Shown here: positions 39,805-49,083 of the stretch, piece after piece
How the letters are laid out: each line of letters opens with the position of its first letter
Position numbering within the stretch: the first letter of the stretch is position 1
Assembly (NCBI RefSeq): GCF_004335085.1
Contig: NZ_RQRS01000002.1
Span: forward strand, 309,616-373,615
Source of the DNA: Pedobacter nototheniae
GTDB taxonomy: Bacteria; Bacteroidota; Bacteroidia; Sphingobacteriales; Sphingobacteriaceae
Length of the DNA: 64,000 nucleotides
Direction: 5' to 3'
Program-made: the position numbers and the translations under genes
The notes under the pieces: model-generated
What the model saw: the letters and a program-made list of their open reading frames with translations, nothing else
What the model was told of the DNA's origin: nothing
Database searches by the model: none

Positions 39805-39845
39805 AAAATCCCGTTTTGAGTAAAATCAGAACGGGATTTTTTGTT
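39805..39845 (+). terminator. Intrinsic terminator of aconitase
   Basis: aaaatcccgttttga (39805-39819) pairs with tcagaacgggatttt (39826-39840), followed by more T. Confidence 0.88.
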
Positions 39846-39904
39846 TTAAGTCATCATATTTGCCAGCAATAGCGTGTTATAATCTTGACCTGTGTATGTA
39901 AACC

Positions 39905-40100
39905 CGATCTGAGTGAATGCCGCCGATTTTCATCGGGGCAGTAACGGGAGCGGGACTGATGTTTCCTAAGTATTCCTGTCCGTTCATTTCCAAATCAAAC
40001 ATATTAATTATTTGTAAAGCAGAGCCTCTGGTTCTTTTGAAACATTGCTCCTGTTTTCCACTATATCCCGATAGAAAAATCGGGGATACCGCTACACCCA
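39905..40100. repeat. Dispersed intergenic repeat, copy 2
   Basis: This non-coding segment holds two hairpins: ccgattttcatcgg (about 39927-39940) and tatcccgata / gaaaaatcgggg ... (about 40063-40096). The second matches bases 1-41 of the window in inverted orientation. It looks like a composite of small dispersed repeats between acn and the GNAT gene. A reading frame through it (39917-40159) crosses the hairpins and is not credible. Confidence 0.55.
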
Positions 40101-40137
40101 GGTTTAGAAAACAAAGGTCAATTTATAAAATTATAAA

Positions 40138-40416
40138 TCCTTCTAAACTCCGCATGTAAATCAATTTATAATTTACCTAAAAAAGAACGCCACATACTTT
40201 TTAAAAATAGCCTTACTAATAATACAAGCTGAAAGCTTTCTTGCAAATAAAATTAATTCACTAATTATCAGATTTTTATAATTATTAAATAATTAAAACT
40301 TTGTGATTCAATAATTATATCATAATATTGTGATAAATAAATTAACGTTCTCAATTTTTAACAGAACTCATCCATCGGTTCTTGTTAACGTTTGGATACT
40401 AAACAATCTAACGCCT
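40138..40416. other. AT-rich gene-free stretch
   Basis: About 280 bases of very AT-rich sequence with several short palindromes (for example aattattaaataatt near 40275-40290). No reading frame of note is present on either strand and no known RNA was recognised. Confidence 0.4.
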
Positions 40417-40446
40417 AAAAAACACGTAAGCAACTACGTGTTTTTT
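40417..40446. terminator. Bidirectional terminator after the GNAT gene
   Basis: aaaaaacacgta (40417-40428) pairs perfectly with tacgtgtttttt (40435-40446). It lies 46 bases past the minus-strand GNAT stop codon and is symmetrical enough to work both ways. Confidence 0.85.
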
Positions 40447-40492
40447 ATTTAATATCCTAAATTTATTAATTACTATTCATCCCGAAACAATA

Positions 40493-41038
40493 TCAACAAT
40501 CGGATTTATTCTTAATCCAATAGATCATTTCATCATCTTCCTTAGTTTTCCTAAACCCAGTTTTTTGCAATACTTTTTTTGATCTGATATTCGGAATAAA
40601 GCAACTTGCTGTAATTGCAGCAACTCCTGTTTGATTAAATGCCCAAATTATTAATGCATTTACTGTTTCAATAGCGTAGCCATTCTGTCTTTCAGCTGAT
40701 ATAATTGCGTAACCAATATCTATTTCGCCACAATCATTAGGTCGCCCTTTAAAACCTGCATCCCCTATAATAGTTTGGTTCTCCTTTTTTACAATTATCC
40801 AGGATTCAAAACCTGTAGGATTTATAACAAGGGTCAGATTCTTCTCTATTTTAGGAAATGTTTCCTTTGCCTCTTCATCAGGCCAACCTGTGCCATAATT
40901 TAAATTACAAGTTTTAAGTAAAAAGCCTTCTTCTTGTTTTATTGAGGTAATAATTTCTTTGGTAAAGGGAATTAATATTAGCCTTTCGGTAGAAATAAAT
41001 TCAATACCGGCATATAAATTATCGAGATGCGAGCGCAT
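40493..41038 (-). CDS. GNAT family N-acetyltransferase (RimJ/RimL type)
   Basis: The 181-residue protein shows the Acetyltransf_3 pattern: TERLILIPFT (17-26), IIGDAGFKGRP, EIDIGYAI, the acetyl-CoA loop region RQNGYAIETVNALIIWAF, and the final NIRSKKVLQKTGFRKT. It would transfer acetyl from acetyl-CoA to an amine, either a protein N-terminus or a small molecule. The substrate is unknown. It lies 35 bp downstream of the GH1 gene on the same strand, so it may be cotranscribed. Confidence 0.88.
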   Translation of the reverse strand: MRSHLDNLYAGIEFISTERLILIPFTKEIITSIKQEEGFLLKTCNLNYGTGWPDEEAKETFPKIEKNLTLVINPTGFESWIIVKKENQTIIGDAGFKGRPNDCGEIDIGYAIISAERQNGYAIETVNALIIWAFNQTGVAAITASCFIPNIRSKKVLQKTGFRKTKEDDEMIYWIKNKSDC

Positions 41039-41073
41039 GAGTTACTGATCTTATTTTATTTATTCAGGCTAAA

Positions 41074-42411
41074 TTAAGCATTTAAAAACTGCTGCCACCA
41101 ATAACCAGAATCCTTAATCGTTCTTTGTTGGGTTTTAAAATCATTGTGAATTAAGCCAAATCTGGCGTTAAAGCCTTCTGCCCATTCAAAGTTGTCCATT
41201 AATGTCCAGGCCATATAACCACTAACGTTTAGTCCTTCATTTTTAGCTTTAAGCAAAGCTTCCAGGTAAAGCTTAAAATATTCTATTCTGTCTTGATCCT
41301 CTATCCTTCCATTGGCCAATTTATCATGATAAGCGGCTCCATTTTCGGTAATCATAATATTTTTCACGTTAGGATAGCTGGCAAATTGTTTTATGATATT
41401 GTAAAAACTATCGGCATTAATTTCCCAACCCATTGCAGTATGAGGCTTTTTTCGGCTTTTAGCTTTCACTTCCCAGGCCTGAATTACCGGAATAAAAGCG
41501 TTATACTTTATGGTAATAGGGAAATAATTTTGCAGCCCTATAAAGTCAAAATCAAATTTTAAGCGCTCGGTTTGACGCCAAGCACCATATTCTATTTGGA
41601 ATTTCTCCAAAACGTCCCAATCTGCAGTTGGGAAACCCATTCCTAAAGCAGGCTCAATAAAAAGACGGTTTACAAGGCAATCTATTCGCTTTGCAGCTAA
41701 AAGATCCTGGTCGCTATGCGTATTTGGAATAATTTCCGAACAAGAATAAGTTGTTCCAATATTTGCCTTACTGATTTCGGCACGTAAAATTTTACCTCCT
41801 TCGGCCTGTGCAATAGCGGTGTGAAGCACTGATGAAAAAAAATTGTTTAAACCTGTTTTTCCTGGTGCATGGATACCCAGCATATAACCTAATGATGTAA
41901 AACCGAAAGGTTCATTTAATACGATCCAGTTTTTAACCTTATCCCCATATTCTAATGCGCAAATGCTAACAAAGGCATTAAAGGCTGCGTTAATGCTAAA
42001 ACTTGTCCAGCCTCCTTCATCTTCCAAAGCCTGCGGCAAATCCCAATGGTATAAAGTAATGTAAGGCGTAATCCCATTTTTTAAACATTCATCAATTACA
42101 TGATGATAAAAACGAATGCCTTCTGAGTTTACCTCGCCCCTACCGTAAGGTAATATTCTAGACCAAGCGATTGAAAATCTAAATACTTTAAAGCCTAAAA
42201 ATTTAACCAGGGCTATATCTTCCTTGTACTTATGATAAAAATCACAAGCGATATCAAGCTTATGGCCCTTTTTGATTTTTCCACTTCTTGCAGAAAAAGT
42301 ATCCCAAATGGAAACACCTTTACCATAACGACCTACAGCACCTTCTATTTGTGCTGCTGCCGTGGCTATTCCCCATAAAAAATCCTGACCAAAATCGCTC
42401 GAGTTAATCAT
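41074..42411 (-). CDS. Family 1 glycoside hydrolase (beta-glucosidase-like)
   Basis: This (beta/alpha)8-barrel enzyme has 445 residues. Retaining catalytic residues are Glu167 in LNEP (acid/base) and Glu356 in ITENG (nucleophile). FLWGIATAAAQIEGA (11-25) is the GH1 N-terminal signature. SGYMAWTLMDNFEWAEGF near the C-terminus is the aglycone and glycone binding segment. There is no signal peptide, so it acts in the cytoplasm, likely on imported beta-glucosides or galactosides. The GNAT gene follows 35 bp downstream. Confidence 0.95.
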   Translation of the reverse strand: MINSSDFGQDFLWGIATAAAQIEGAVGRYGKGVSIWDTFSARSGKIKKGHKLDIACDFYHKYKEDIALVKFLGFKVFRFSIAWSRILPYGRGEVNSEGIRFYHHVIDECLKNGITPYITLYHWDLPQALEDEGGWTSFSINAAFNAFVSICALEYGDKVKNWIVLNEPFGFTSLGYMLGIHAPGKTGLNNFFSSVLHTAIAQAEGGKILRAEISKANIGTTYSCSEIIPNTHSDQDLLAAKRIDCLVNRLFIEPALGMGFPTADWDVLEKFQIEYGAWRQTERLKFDFDFIGLQNYFPITIKYNAFIPVIQAWEVKAKSRKKPHTAMGWEINADSFYNIIKQFASYPNVKNIMITENGAAYHDKLANGRIEDQDRIEYFKLYLEALLKAKNEGLNVSGYMAWTLMDNFEWAEGFNARFGLIHNDFKTQQRTIKDSGYWWQQFLNA

Positions 42412-42509
42412 AATAAAAATTACATGGTTTAAGTTGCAACTTTAATATTAACAAAGCGTTAACACTTTAATTTATTCTAAAATAGAGTAAAATTTTATAG
42501 TTTTACGTT

Positions 42510-45050
42510 ATGCGCTTTTCATTTTTTTTGTTGTTCATTTTATTTTTTAGCAAAAGTGCTCAAGCCACTTTTGACCCTCCAATTAACGATGAACTAGTAA
42601 ATGCCATCACCATTGTAAACACATCGGTGTATTGTAGTGAAGATGCAGCGTATAGCAACATAGAAGCCACACCTAGTAATTACGCAAAACCAATTAACTG
42701 GATTAACACTGGAAAAGATGTTTGGTTTAAGTTTACAGCTACGAAATATGATGTAAACATATCTGTAAGTGGCAAAGTGGATGCAAGTAGTACCAATACT
42801 TTAATAAACCCTTTGGTAACTCTATACTCAATAAATCCGTTAACAAATTCAATTACTGAAACTATTGGATCAACCTTTACATCAAGTAATGTAACATCCT
42901 ATTACAAAGGAGGCTTAACCATAGGACAGGTTTATTGCATTAGAGTAAGTGCTGAGAACGATGCTACAGGCACATTTAGACTTTGTGTAGACAATTACTT
43001 TCCACCTATTCAGCCTGGACAAGATTGTGCAACGGCCTCTGTATTGTGTGGAAAAGGGAGTTTTACTCAATTAAATGTAGTTGGGGCTGGCAATAATAAT
43101 CATGAAGCCGCCGGTACTTGCTTAAATATAGAATCGAATACTGCCTGGTATAAATTTGTAGCTTCAAAAGCAGGAACATTTACTTTTGTAATTACGCCAA
43201 CTGTAACCACTGATGATATTGACTGGGTATTTTATGATTTGGGTCCAGAAGGCGATTGTAGTCAAGTTAATGCAGCTAATGCGATTAGATGTGCGGCTGG
43301 ACATGGAATTACTTGTTCGCCCAGCTACTATAAAACTGGCTTAAGCATGACTGAAACAGATTTAACTGAAGATTTGGGCTGCCCTCCTGGACAGAATGGC
43401 TTTGTTAAATATGTTGATTTAATTGAGGGCCATACCTATGCTTTATTGATAGATAATTTTTCGAGCCAAAATAATGGTTTTACAATAGAGTTTGATGGTA
43501 CTGCCGATTTTGCAGGACCTAAGGTTGATATAGATGTAGTAAAATTAAAACCCTGTACTGACGATCAGGCTTACACATTTAGCAGTAATTCTTCCAATTA
43601 CGCATCTTTAAAATGGTCATTTGGTGAAGGCGCAAGCATTAGTTCTGCAACAACCGAAGGCCCATTTACTATAACATATAGCACACCTGGAGAGAAGATA
43701 GTAGTACTGGAAGCCGAATCGAGCAATTTGTGTAAGCAGGTGACAACAAAAACCATTATCGTAGCCAATACCCCTGATAAACCTGACATCTCGATCTCAA
43801 AAATAAACCTTTGTACTGGAGATGAGCTTCAATTATCAACTCCGTTTGTAAATTTAGCCACTTACCATTGGTCTGGTCCAAACGAGTTTACTTCTAATCT
43901 GCGAACTCCAAAAATTATAGTTACCGGACCAGAAAATGTTGGAGTATATACTCTTTTTATTCAGGTTGGTGATTGCGTTAGCCCTGTAAATTCTGTTAAT
44001 GTTATTTCTGTAGATCCTATTCCTGAAGCAGTTTTCTCTATTAAAGTGAATAATAAATGTGAAGCCAATCAAAGCTTTTCTATTATTAACGCTTCTAAAA
44101 ATTACACTAAAATTTTTTGGGATTTTGGCAATGATGTAAAAACGAATAGTGATTTTAGTTCTGATACGAAAATCCTAACCTTTAATACGCTTGGATTAAA
44201 AACAATTACGCTTACTGTTGAAACCAATAATGGCTGTAAATCTGTTATGACAAAAGATATATTAACTGAATTAAAGCCAGACAAGCCTGAGATCACTGTT
44301 AATCAACCTGCTTTTTGCTTAAAAGATGTGATTAAACTTTCTGTGCCACAACAGCCTGGAATTAGCTATTTATGGACTGGTCCGAATAATTTTACGGCAA
44401 CTACAGCTACAGTAAATATACCTGTTAGCGATTTTAATGTTGCAGGAGAATATCAGGTTGTTTTAAAATCGGGTACCTGTAACAGTACACCAGCAACAAT
44501 TATAATTCCTGCAATTGCGAATATTCCTGTTGCCGCATTTAGCACCGATCCCAATTTTAATATTAAATTTTCTGCACCTGTGCCGATAAAATTTAATAAT
44601 AACTCTTTATACGGAGATACTTATTTGTGGGATTTTGGCGATAATTCCATCTCAACAGATGTAAATCCAAGCCATAACTACACAACAGATGGTACTTTTC
44701 GAATTACGTTAACGGCTAAATCAAATAATGGCTGCTTCACTTCTGTAACTCATGGCGATTTAGTAATTAAAAAAGATGCCTCCATTTTTACTCCAGGCGC
44801 TTTTAGCCCAAATGGAGATAATATTAATGATGAATTTGTTGTGGGAATCACTAATCTTAAAAAATATAGGCTTCAAATTTACAATCGACTTGGATCTATT
44901 GTTTTTATGACAGATAATATTTTCGATAATTGGAACGGGACATTTAAAGGTCAAGAGTTGCCAGTTGGTGTTTATTATTTTATTATTTTAGGCACAACAT
45001 TAAACAACAATAATGTTAAATATTCAGGTTCTGTTACACTTTTAAGGTAA
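42510..45050 (+). CDS. Secreted PKD-domain protein with gliding-motility (type B) C-terminal sorting domain
   Basis: This large cell-surface or secreted protein has 846 residues. A signal peptide (about 1-19, ending SAQA) is followed by a beta-rich N-terminal region (20-340) with two similar segments (VWFKFTA and TAWYKFVAS). Several PKD or Ig-like modules follow (340-760; YLWDFGDNSISTDVNPSHNY is the clearest). A CHU_C / type IX secretion type B sorting domain (about 765-846) includes FTPGAFSPNGDNINDEF and GVYYFIILG. It would be exported through the type IX system. It ends 6 bp from the convergent MutS-like gene. Confidence 0.9.
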   Translation: MRFSFFLLFILFFSKSAQATFDPPINDELVNAITIVNTSVYCSEDAAYSNIEATPSNYAKPINWINTGKDVWFKFTATKYDVNISVSGKVDASSTNTLINPLVTLYSINPLTNSITETIGSTFTSSNVTSYYKGGLTIGQVYCIRVSAENDATGTFRLCVDNYFPPIQPGQDCATASVLCGKGSFTQLNVVGAGNNNHEAAGTCLNIESNTAWYKFVASKAGTFTFVITPTVTTDDIDWVFYDLGPEGDCSQVNAANAIRCAAGHGITCSPSYYKTGLSMTETDLTEDLGCPPGQNGFVKYVDLIEGHTYALLIDNFSSQNNGFTIEFDGTADFAGPKVDIDVVKLKPCTDDQAYTFSSNSSNYASLKWSFGEGASISSATTEGPFTITYSTPGEKIVVLEAESSNLCKQVTTKTIIVANTPDKPDISISKINLCTGDELQLSTPFVNLATYHWSGPNEFTSNLRTPKIIVTGPENVGVYTLFIQVGDCVSPVNSVNVISVDPIPEAVFSIKVNNKCEANQSFSIINASKNYTKIFWDFGNDVKTNSDFSSDTKILTFNTLGLKTITLTVETNNGCKSVMTKDILTELKPDKPEITVNQPAFCLKDVIKLSVPQQPGISYLWTGPNNFTATTATVNIPVSDFNVAGEYQVVLKSGTCNSTPATIIIPAIANIPVAAFSTDPNFNIKFSAPVPIKFNNNSLYGDTYLWDFGDNSISTDVNPSHNYTTDGTFRITLTAKSNNGCFTSVTHGDLVIKKDASIFTPGAFSPNGDNINDEFVVGITNLKKYRLQIYNRLGSIVFMTDNIFDNWNGTFKGQELPVGVYYFIILGTTLNNNNVKYSGSVTLLR

Positions 45051-45056
45051 ACTTTT

Positions 45057-46871
45057 CTAATCCAAAGTAAGGCCGATTTCCTTCAATAATATTGCGGCAT
45101 TAAAGGTTTTACAAGGACCCTGTTTCAGTTTATAATCAAATTTCATTTCTCCATCCATAATTTGAATATCGAAGTGAAAATTCCTTAAAGTATCCTGATG
45201 TTTCTCTTTTAAATCGGCTAATTGTAAATCATGAGTTGCAAAAAGTGCAGGTGTTTTTTCAGCAATTAATTTCTCTACAAAAACTTTAGATCCGAGGTAT
45301 TTGTCACGGCTATTCGTTCCACGTAACATCTCATCAATTAAAACGAAGGTACTTTTATCCTTTACAATATTATCCAAAATCATTTTAAGTCGGTTTAATT
45401 CAGCTTTAAAAGTAGAGGTACTTTCATTTAAAGAATCAATAATCCGCATGTAGGTATTAATAACAAAAACAGATAAAGTCATTTGTTCGGCACAAACTGG
45501 AGCGCCAGAATAAGCAAGAACCATGTTAATGCCTAGCGTACGAAGAAAAGTACTTTTCCCAGCCATATTAGAGCCCGTTACAATATCAACTGTTGGTTGT
45601 GCTTCTAAATTAAAATCATTTGTTACCCGTAATTTTTCGGCAATTAGTGGGTGTCCAATCGCTTTTCCCTCTAATTTAAAATCATCACTAATTACTGGAA
45701 ACACCCAGCTAGGTTGATTATATGTAAGTGTAGCCACAGAAATCAGTTCTTCAAAATCTCCAATTCTATTTAGTGCCGCAATTACATCCTCTGATGCATT
45801 TTGATGCCAACGATCGAGATTGATGCAACACCTTAAATCCCACATTAAAAGTGCGTTTAAAATACCACCGACTAAAATATTAAGACGAGCATCAAAGTTT
45901 TTTATAATAACCGAAAGATCTTTTATCCTTTTACTCACCTGAACTTTAGATGTAAATAGATTTAAGATATAAGGGCTTTTCCAGTTTTGATTTTCTGTCC
46001 AATGAATGGCTAATGCATAATCATTTAAAAGATTAAACCCACCACCAAAACAATAAAATACTTTTGTAACCTTTGAGTTTATTAAAATATTCCAAGCTGT
46101 ATTAATAAAAAAAAATGCAACCAGAAATTTCCATGCAGAGCCATTCAAAAATAAGCCAAGCAAAATCAAAGAAATAGAAATATAAGGCGCTAGTAATACA
46201 TAAAATTTTAGAAGTTTAGAACGGGTAAAAGCCAATTGTTCACCAAGTTGGTTTTTAAGTTGAAGCTTAATTTTTTCTATCTTTTCAATATCATGCCCGT
46301 GCAAATTGGCTCTAAAATTAAAGGTTTCTTCAATTTTAGTAACCAGTTCTTTAATAGCTTCTTGTCTTTGTAAAATAACACTTACAGCATTTGCTGCAGA
46401 TAAATTATTGACTAATAAAGCAATACCATTTTTGCTGTAGCAACGGTTTATTTTAGCAAATAAAGATGATCTACCAAAAATATCCAGATCAGAAGTATAA
46501 GTGTGCATTTCAGATTCGAAAGCCACACCATGATCGTAACCATTTTCAAAATCGTTCATTAAGTTACTTTCGTTTTGGTAAACCCACAAAAGTTGTTTCA
46601 GGTAATCTATCTTACGATCTAAAGCGCTTTGTTTTCTAACAATAATTATAAAACCAGCTACTGGCAAAACCAAAGCAAAATAAATCATCACCCGCCAATT
46701 ATCATCGGCAGAGCTTACTAACAATACAAAGAAAAGTATTTCTAAAAAAAATAAACCAATGCGCATAAACGACAATTGATCTATTCTTTTTTTAGTTTGA
46801 TTAATTTCGTCAGTTAAATCAGTGATTTTCTGGCTGTAGCTTGATAATATTTCTTGTTGCGTTTTTAACAT
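45057..46871 (-). CDS. Membrane-anchored MutS-like ATPase
   Basis: The protein has 604 residues. Two N-terminal helices (about 37-54 and 60-78) and a second hydrophobic pair (about 215-258) precede MutS core and lever-like helices and a C-terminal MutS ATPase. The ATPase has Walker A GSNMAGKST, a Walker B segment FVLIDEMLRGTNSRD, and ATHDLQLADL. It lacks the mismatch-recognition domain I (no FxE motif). Similar membrane-linked MutS-type proteins occur across Bacteroidota, but their role is unknown and classic mismatch repair is unlikely. It is divergent from rlmH. Confidence 0.88.
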   Translation of the reverse strand: MLKTQQEILSSYSQKITDLTDEINQTKKRIDQLSFMRIGLFFLEILFFVLLVSSADDNWRVMIYFALVLPVAGFIIIVRKQSALDRKIDYLKQLLWVYQNESNLMNDFENGYDHGVAFESEMHTYTSDLDIFGRSSLFAKINRCYSKNGIALLVNNLSAANAVSVILQRQEAIKELVTKIEETFNFRANLHGHDIEKIEKIKLQLKNQLGEQLAFTRSKLLKFYVLLAPYISISLILLGLFLNGSAWKFLVAFFFINTAWNILINSKVTKVFYCFGGGFNLLNDYALAIHWTENQNWKSPYILNLFTSKVQVSKRIKDLSVIIKNFDARLNILVGGILNALLMWDLRCCINLDRWHQNASEDVIAALNRIGDFEELISVATLTYNQPSWVFPVISDDFKLEGKAIGHPLIAEKLRVTNDFNLEAQPTVDIVTGSNMAGKSTFLRTLGINMVLAYSGAPVCAEQMTLSVFVINTYMRIIDSLNESTSTFKAELNRLKMILDNIVKDKSTFVLIDEMLRGTNSRDKYLGSKVFVEKLIAEKTPALFATHDLQLADLKEKHQDTLRNFHFDIQIMDGEMKFDYKLKQGPCKTFNAAILLKEIGLTLD

Positions 46872-46915
46872 TATATTTGGAGTCTCAAAAACGATAAATA
46901 TAGGTAAAATATTAA

Positions 46916-47389
46916 ATGAAGATTACGCTGATTGCAATAGGTAAAACCGAGGATAAGTATTTAATTGAGGGCATTGATAAATACATCAATCGCCTAAAAC
47001 ATTATATTAACTTTAACTTTTTGGCTATACCAGATGTAAAAAATGTTAAAAATTTAAGTGAGGCACAACAGAAAACCAAAGAAGCAGAACTGTTGCACAA
47101 ACAAATTACCAACGGTGATGTTGTAATTTTATTAGATGAAAAGGGGAAGAAATATACTTCAGTTGCTTTTTCAGCGTATTTAAATAAACAAATGGTTGGC
47201 AGTGTGCAACACCTTATATTTATAATTGGTGGGCCTTATGGCTTTGATGAAAGCATTTATAAAAGAGCAAATGGCTTAATCTCACTTTCTGACATGACAT
47301 TTTCTCACCAAATGATTCGTTTATTTTTTGTTGAGCAGCTATACCGAGGATTTAGCATTTTAAAAGGTGAGCCATATCACCATGCCTAA
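46916..47389 (+). CDS. rlmH: 23S rRNA pseudouridine-1915 N3-methyltransferase
   Basis: This SPOUT-fold methyltransferase (157 aa) acts on helix 69 of 23S rRNA in assembled ribosomes. IIGGPYGFDESIYKRA is the SAM-binding knot segment. LSDMTFSHQMIRLFFVEQLYRG and the final KGEPYHHA are the family signature. Length is standard. A 41-residue membrane peptide gene follows after 66 bp. Confidence 0.95.
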   Translation: MKITLIAIGKTEDKYLIEGIDKYINRLKHYINFNFLAIPDVKNVKNLSEAQQKTKEAELLHKQITNGDVVILLDEKGKKYTSVAFSAYLNKQMVGSVQHLIFIIGGPYGFDESIYKRANGLISLSDMTFSHQMIRLFFVEQLYRGFSILKGEPYHHA

Positions 47390-47455
47390 AAGAGAAAAAA
47401 CCTCTTTAAATATGGAATTAACCAGATTAAATCATCATTATAAAAAAAGGAAATT

Positions 47456-47581
47456 ATGTTACTAGATAAATATAAACGGAACTATAGATTTAAAAGTAAC
47501 CAGAAAGGAAATGATAAATACCTTTGGATAAGCCTAATCGCATCAGCAATAATTGTAATTGCGATTTATTATTTCTCTTAG
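47456..47581 (+). CDS. Small membrane peptide (41 residues)
   Basis: The reading frame ATG at 47456 to TAG at 47581 encodes a basic, hydrophilic N-terminus (MLLDKYKRNYRFKSNQKGN) and one hydrophobic helix (about 23-40, WISLIASAIIVIAIYYF). A purine-rich aaaaaaaggaaatt lies just before the start. The clear amphipathic split and clean boundaries suggest a real small gene. Function is unknown. It could share the rlmH transcript. Confidence 0.5.
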   Translation: MLLDKYKRNYRFKSNQKGNDKYLWISLIASAIIVIAIYYFS

Positions 47582-47642
47582 AAGTATCTGTGCGATTTAA
47601 TATGCTTTTAAAAGATCTCCTGCAAACATTTTTAAACTATAA

Positions 47643-47713
47643 TCGTCACCCTTAATTTATTTCAGGGTCTATTATGGCAGGAAAGATGCTGAAACAAGTT
47701 CAGCAGGACGATC
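47643..47713. repeat. REP-like palindromic element, copy 1
   Basis: tcgtcaccct ... ttcagggtct ... gctgaaacaagttcagc ... ggacga forms nested palindromes. The same design recurs at 50388-50450. Such elements are common between genes in this group. The rest of 47582-47868 shows no gene. Confidence 0.7.
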
Positions 47714-47815
47714 GACTCAGCTAGTGAAGCTAAAATTGGCCAATATGAATAAATATTAATTGAACTCAGGTTATTAAGAAGTCCACCTCCAGTCAAATTA
47801 TAAAATATTGAACAT

Positions 47816-47850
47816 AAAAAAACACCGTACAAATTGCACGGTGTTTTTTT
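47816..47850. terminator. Bidirectional intrinsic terminator
   Basis: aaaaaaacaccgt (47816-47828) pairs perfectly with acggtgttttttt (47838-47850). It lies just past the DUF5606 gene stop on the minus strand. Confidence 0.9.
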
Positions 47851-47868
47851 GTTTTATATTGAAAAAGC

Positions 47869-48417
47869 TTAAACGCCTTTTTTACTCGTCATGCTTGCTT
47901 TTTTTGCAGGTGCCGAAGTTTTAGTAGTTGCTTTAGCACTTGCTGTTTTTGCGCCTGTATTTTTTTGCTTTTTATCTTCCGCAGCTTTTTCTTCTGATAA
48001 TTTAACCTCTGCAGGTGTACCCGGAGTATCAGGAGTATCTTCAGTGAACAAAGGCAAATCCTTAATTAAGTTATACCAAGTAATAATTTTTTTCATATCT
48101 GAAGCATAAACTTTCTCTTCATCATGTCCTGGCGCTACCTCGTTAAAAAAAGCACGTAAGGTAGCAGTATCAGCTTTAGCATCAGGCGTAGTTCCTTTTG
48201 CAGAAATTTTAGTAAAAATATCTACTAATTTAATTTCTTCTTCTTCACCATACACTGTAATATCTTCTAAAGAAGCCAATTTTGTGTTTGTGATATTAGC
48301 TACAATTTTAACTTTTTGAGCATCTAAGCTCTCTAAAATGTAACCAACTTTATTTTGTCCCACAAGTTTAAATAAACCTGGTCTGCCAGATACGGCAACA
48401 ATTCCTCTTAAGTTCAT
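47869..48417 (-). CDS. DUF5606 protein with Lys/Ala/Thr-rich tail
   Basis: The 182-residue protein has a conserved N-terminal half starting MNLRGIVAVSGRPGLFKLVGQ, typical of DUF5606 in Bacteroidota, with a small RNA- or protein-binding-like beta fold. The C-terminal third (about 130-182) is low-complexity and rich in Lys, Ala, Thr and Ser, resembling nucleic-acid binding tails. The start at 48417 is preferred over a Met 15 residues upstream. It lies 68 bp downstream of the cyclophilin gene on the same strand. Confidence 0.85.
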   Translation of the reverse strand: MNLRGIVAVSGRPGLFKLVGQNKVGYILESLDAQKVKIVANITNTKLASLEDITVYGEEEEIKLVDIFTKISAKGTTPDAKADTATLRAFFNEVAPGHDEEKVYASDMKKIITWYNLIKDLPLFTEDTPDTPGTPAEVKLSEEKAAEDKKQKNTGAKTASAKATTKTSAPAKKASMTSKKGV

Positions 48418-48485
48418 ATATAATAAGTTTGGCGTAAAAATTTGCCTAGAGGGATAAAACACTCAAGGCAAATCGCTTTACGAAA

Positions 48486-48947
48486 TTAATCTTCTAATAC
48501 TTCGATTGCTAAAATTTTGTCGCCTTGACGGATATCATCAACAACGTCTACGTTTTCAATCACTTTACCAAAGCAAGTATGGTTACGATCTAAATGTGCT
48601 GTATTGGTTCTGCTGTGGCAGATAAAAAACTGTGAACCGCCAGTGTTACGACCAGCATGAGCCATTGATAAAACACCACGATCGTGATATTGATTTTCGC
48701 CATCTAATTCACAATCGATTTTATAACCTGGGCCACCAGTACCTGCTAAGTGTGCTTTAGCTGGATCTTTTGAGTTAGGGCAACCACCTTGAACCATAAA
48801 GTTAGGAATTACACGGTGGAAAGCTATTCCATCATAAAAGCCTTCCTTAGCTAATTTTTTAAAGTTTGCAATTGCTTTTGGCGCATCATTTTCGTAGAAT
48901 TCTACGGTCATATCGCCTTTTTCTGTTTTTATTATAGCTTTACTCAT
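48486..48947 (-). CDS. Peptidyl-prolyl cis-trans isomerase, cyclophilin type
   Basis: This 153-residue cytoplasmic cyclophilin speeds proline isomerisation during folding. FHRVIPNFMVQGG (about 43-55) has the catalytic Arg, GGSQFFICHS is the central strand, and HLDRNHTCFGKVIENVDVVD supplies the hydrophobic pocket, with His and Phe in place of the Trp of human cyclophilin A. There is no signal peptide. It is upstream of the DUF5606 gene and divergent from the secreted asparagine-synthetase-like gene. Confidence 0.94.
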   Translation of the reverse strand: MSKAIIKTEKGDMTVEFYENDAPKAIANFKKLAKEGFYDGIAFHRVIPNFMVQGGCPNSKDPAKAHLAGTGGPGYKIDCELDGENQYHDRGVLSMAHAGRNTGGSQFFICHSRTNTAHLDRNHTCFGKVIENVDVVDDIRQGDKILAIEVLED

Positions 48948-49083
48948 ATCAATTTTTAAATATTAATTATTCCCGTTGGAACAATTTATTTTACACATAA
49001 AAGGCAAAAATAACAAAATTGTATAACTTATAACATCATTAAATTTTTCTAAACAGTTTAAATGCGGTATTTTAGTATTTTAA

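Noticed and set aside
39917..40159. An 80-codon frame between acn and the GNAT gene
   Set aside because: It crosses two repeat hairpins and has no protein-like pattern.
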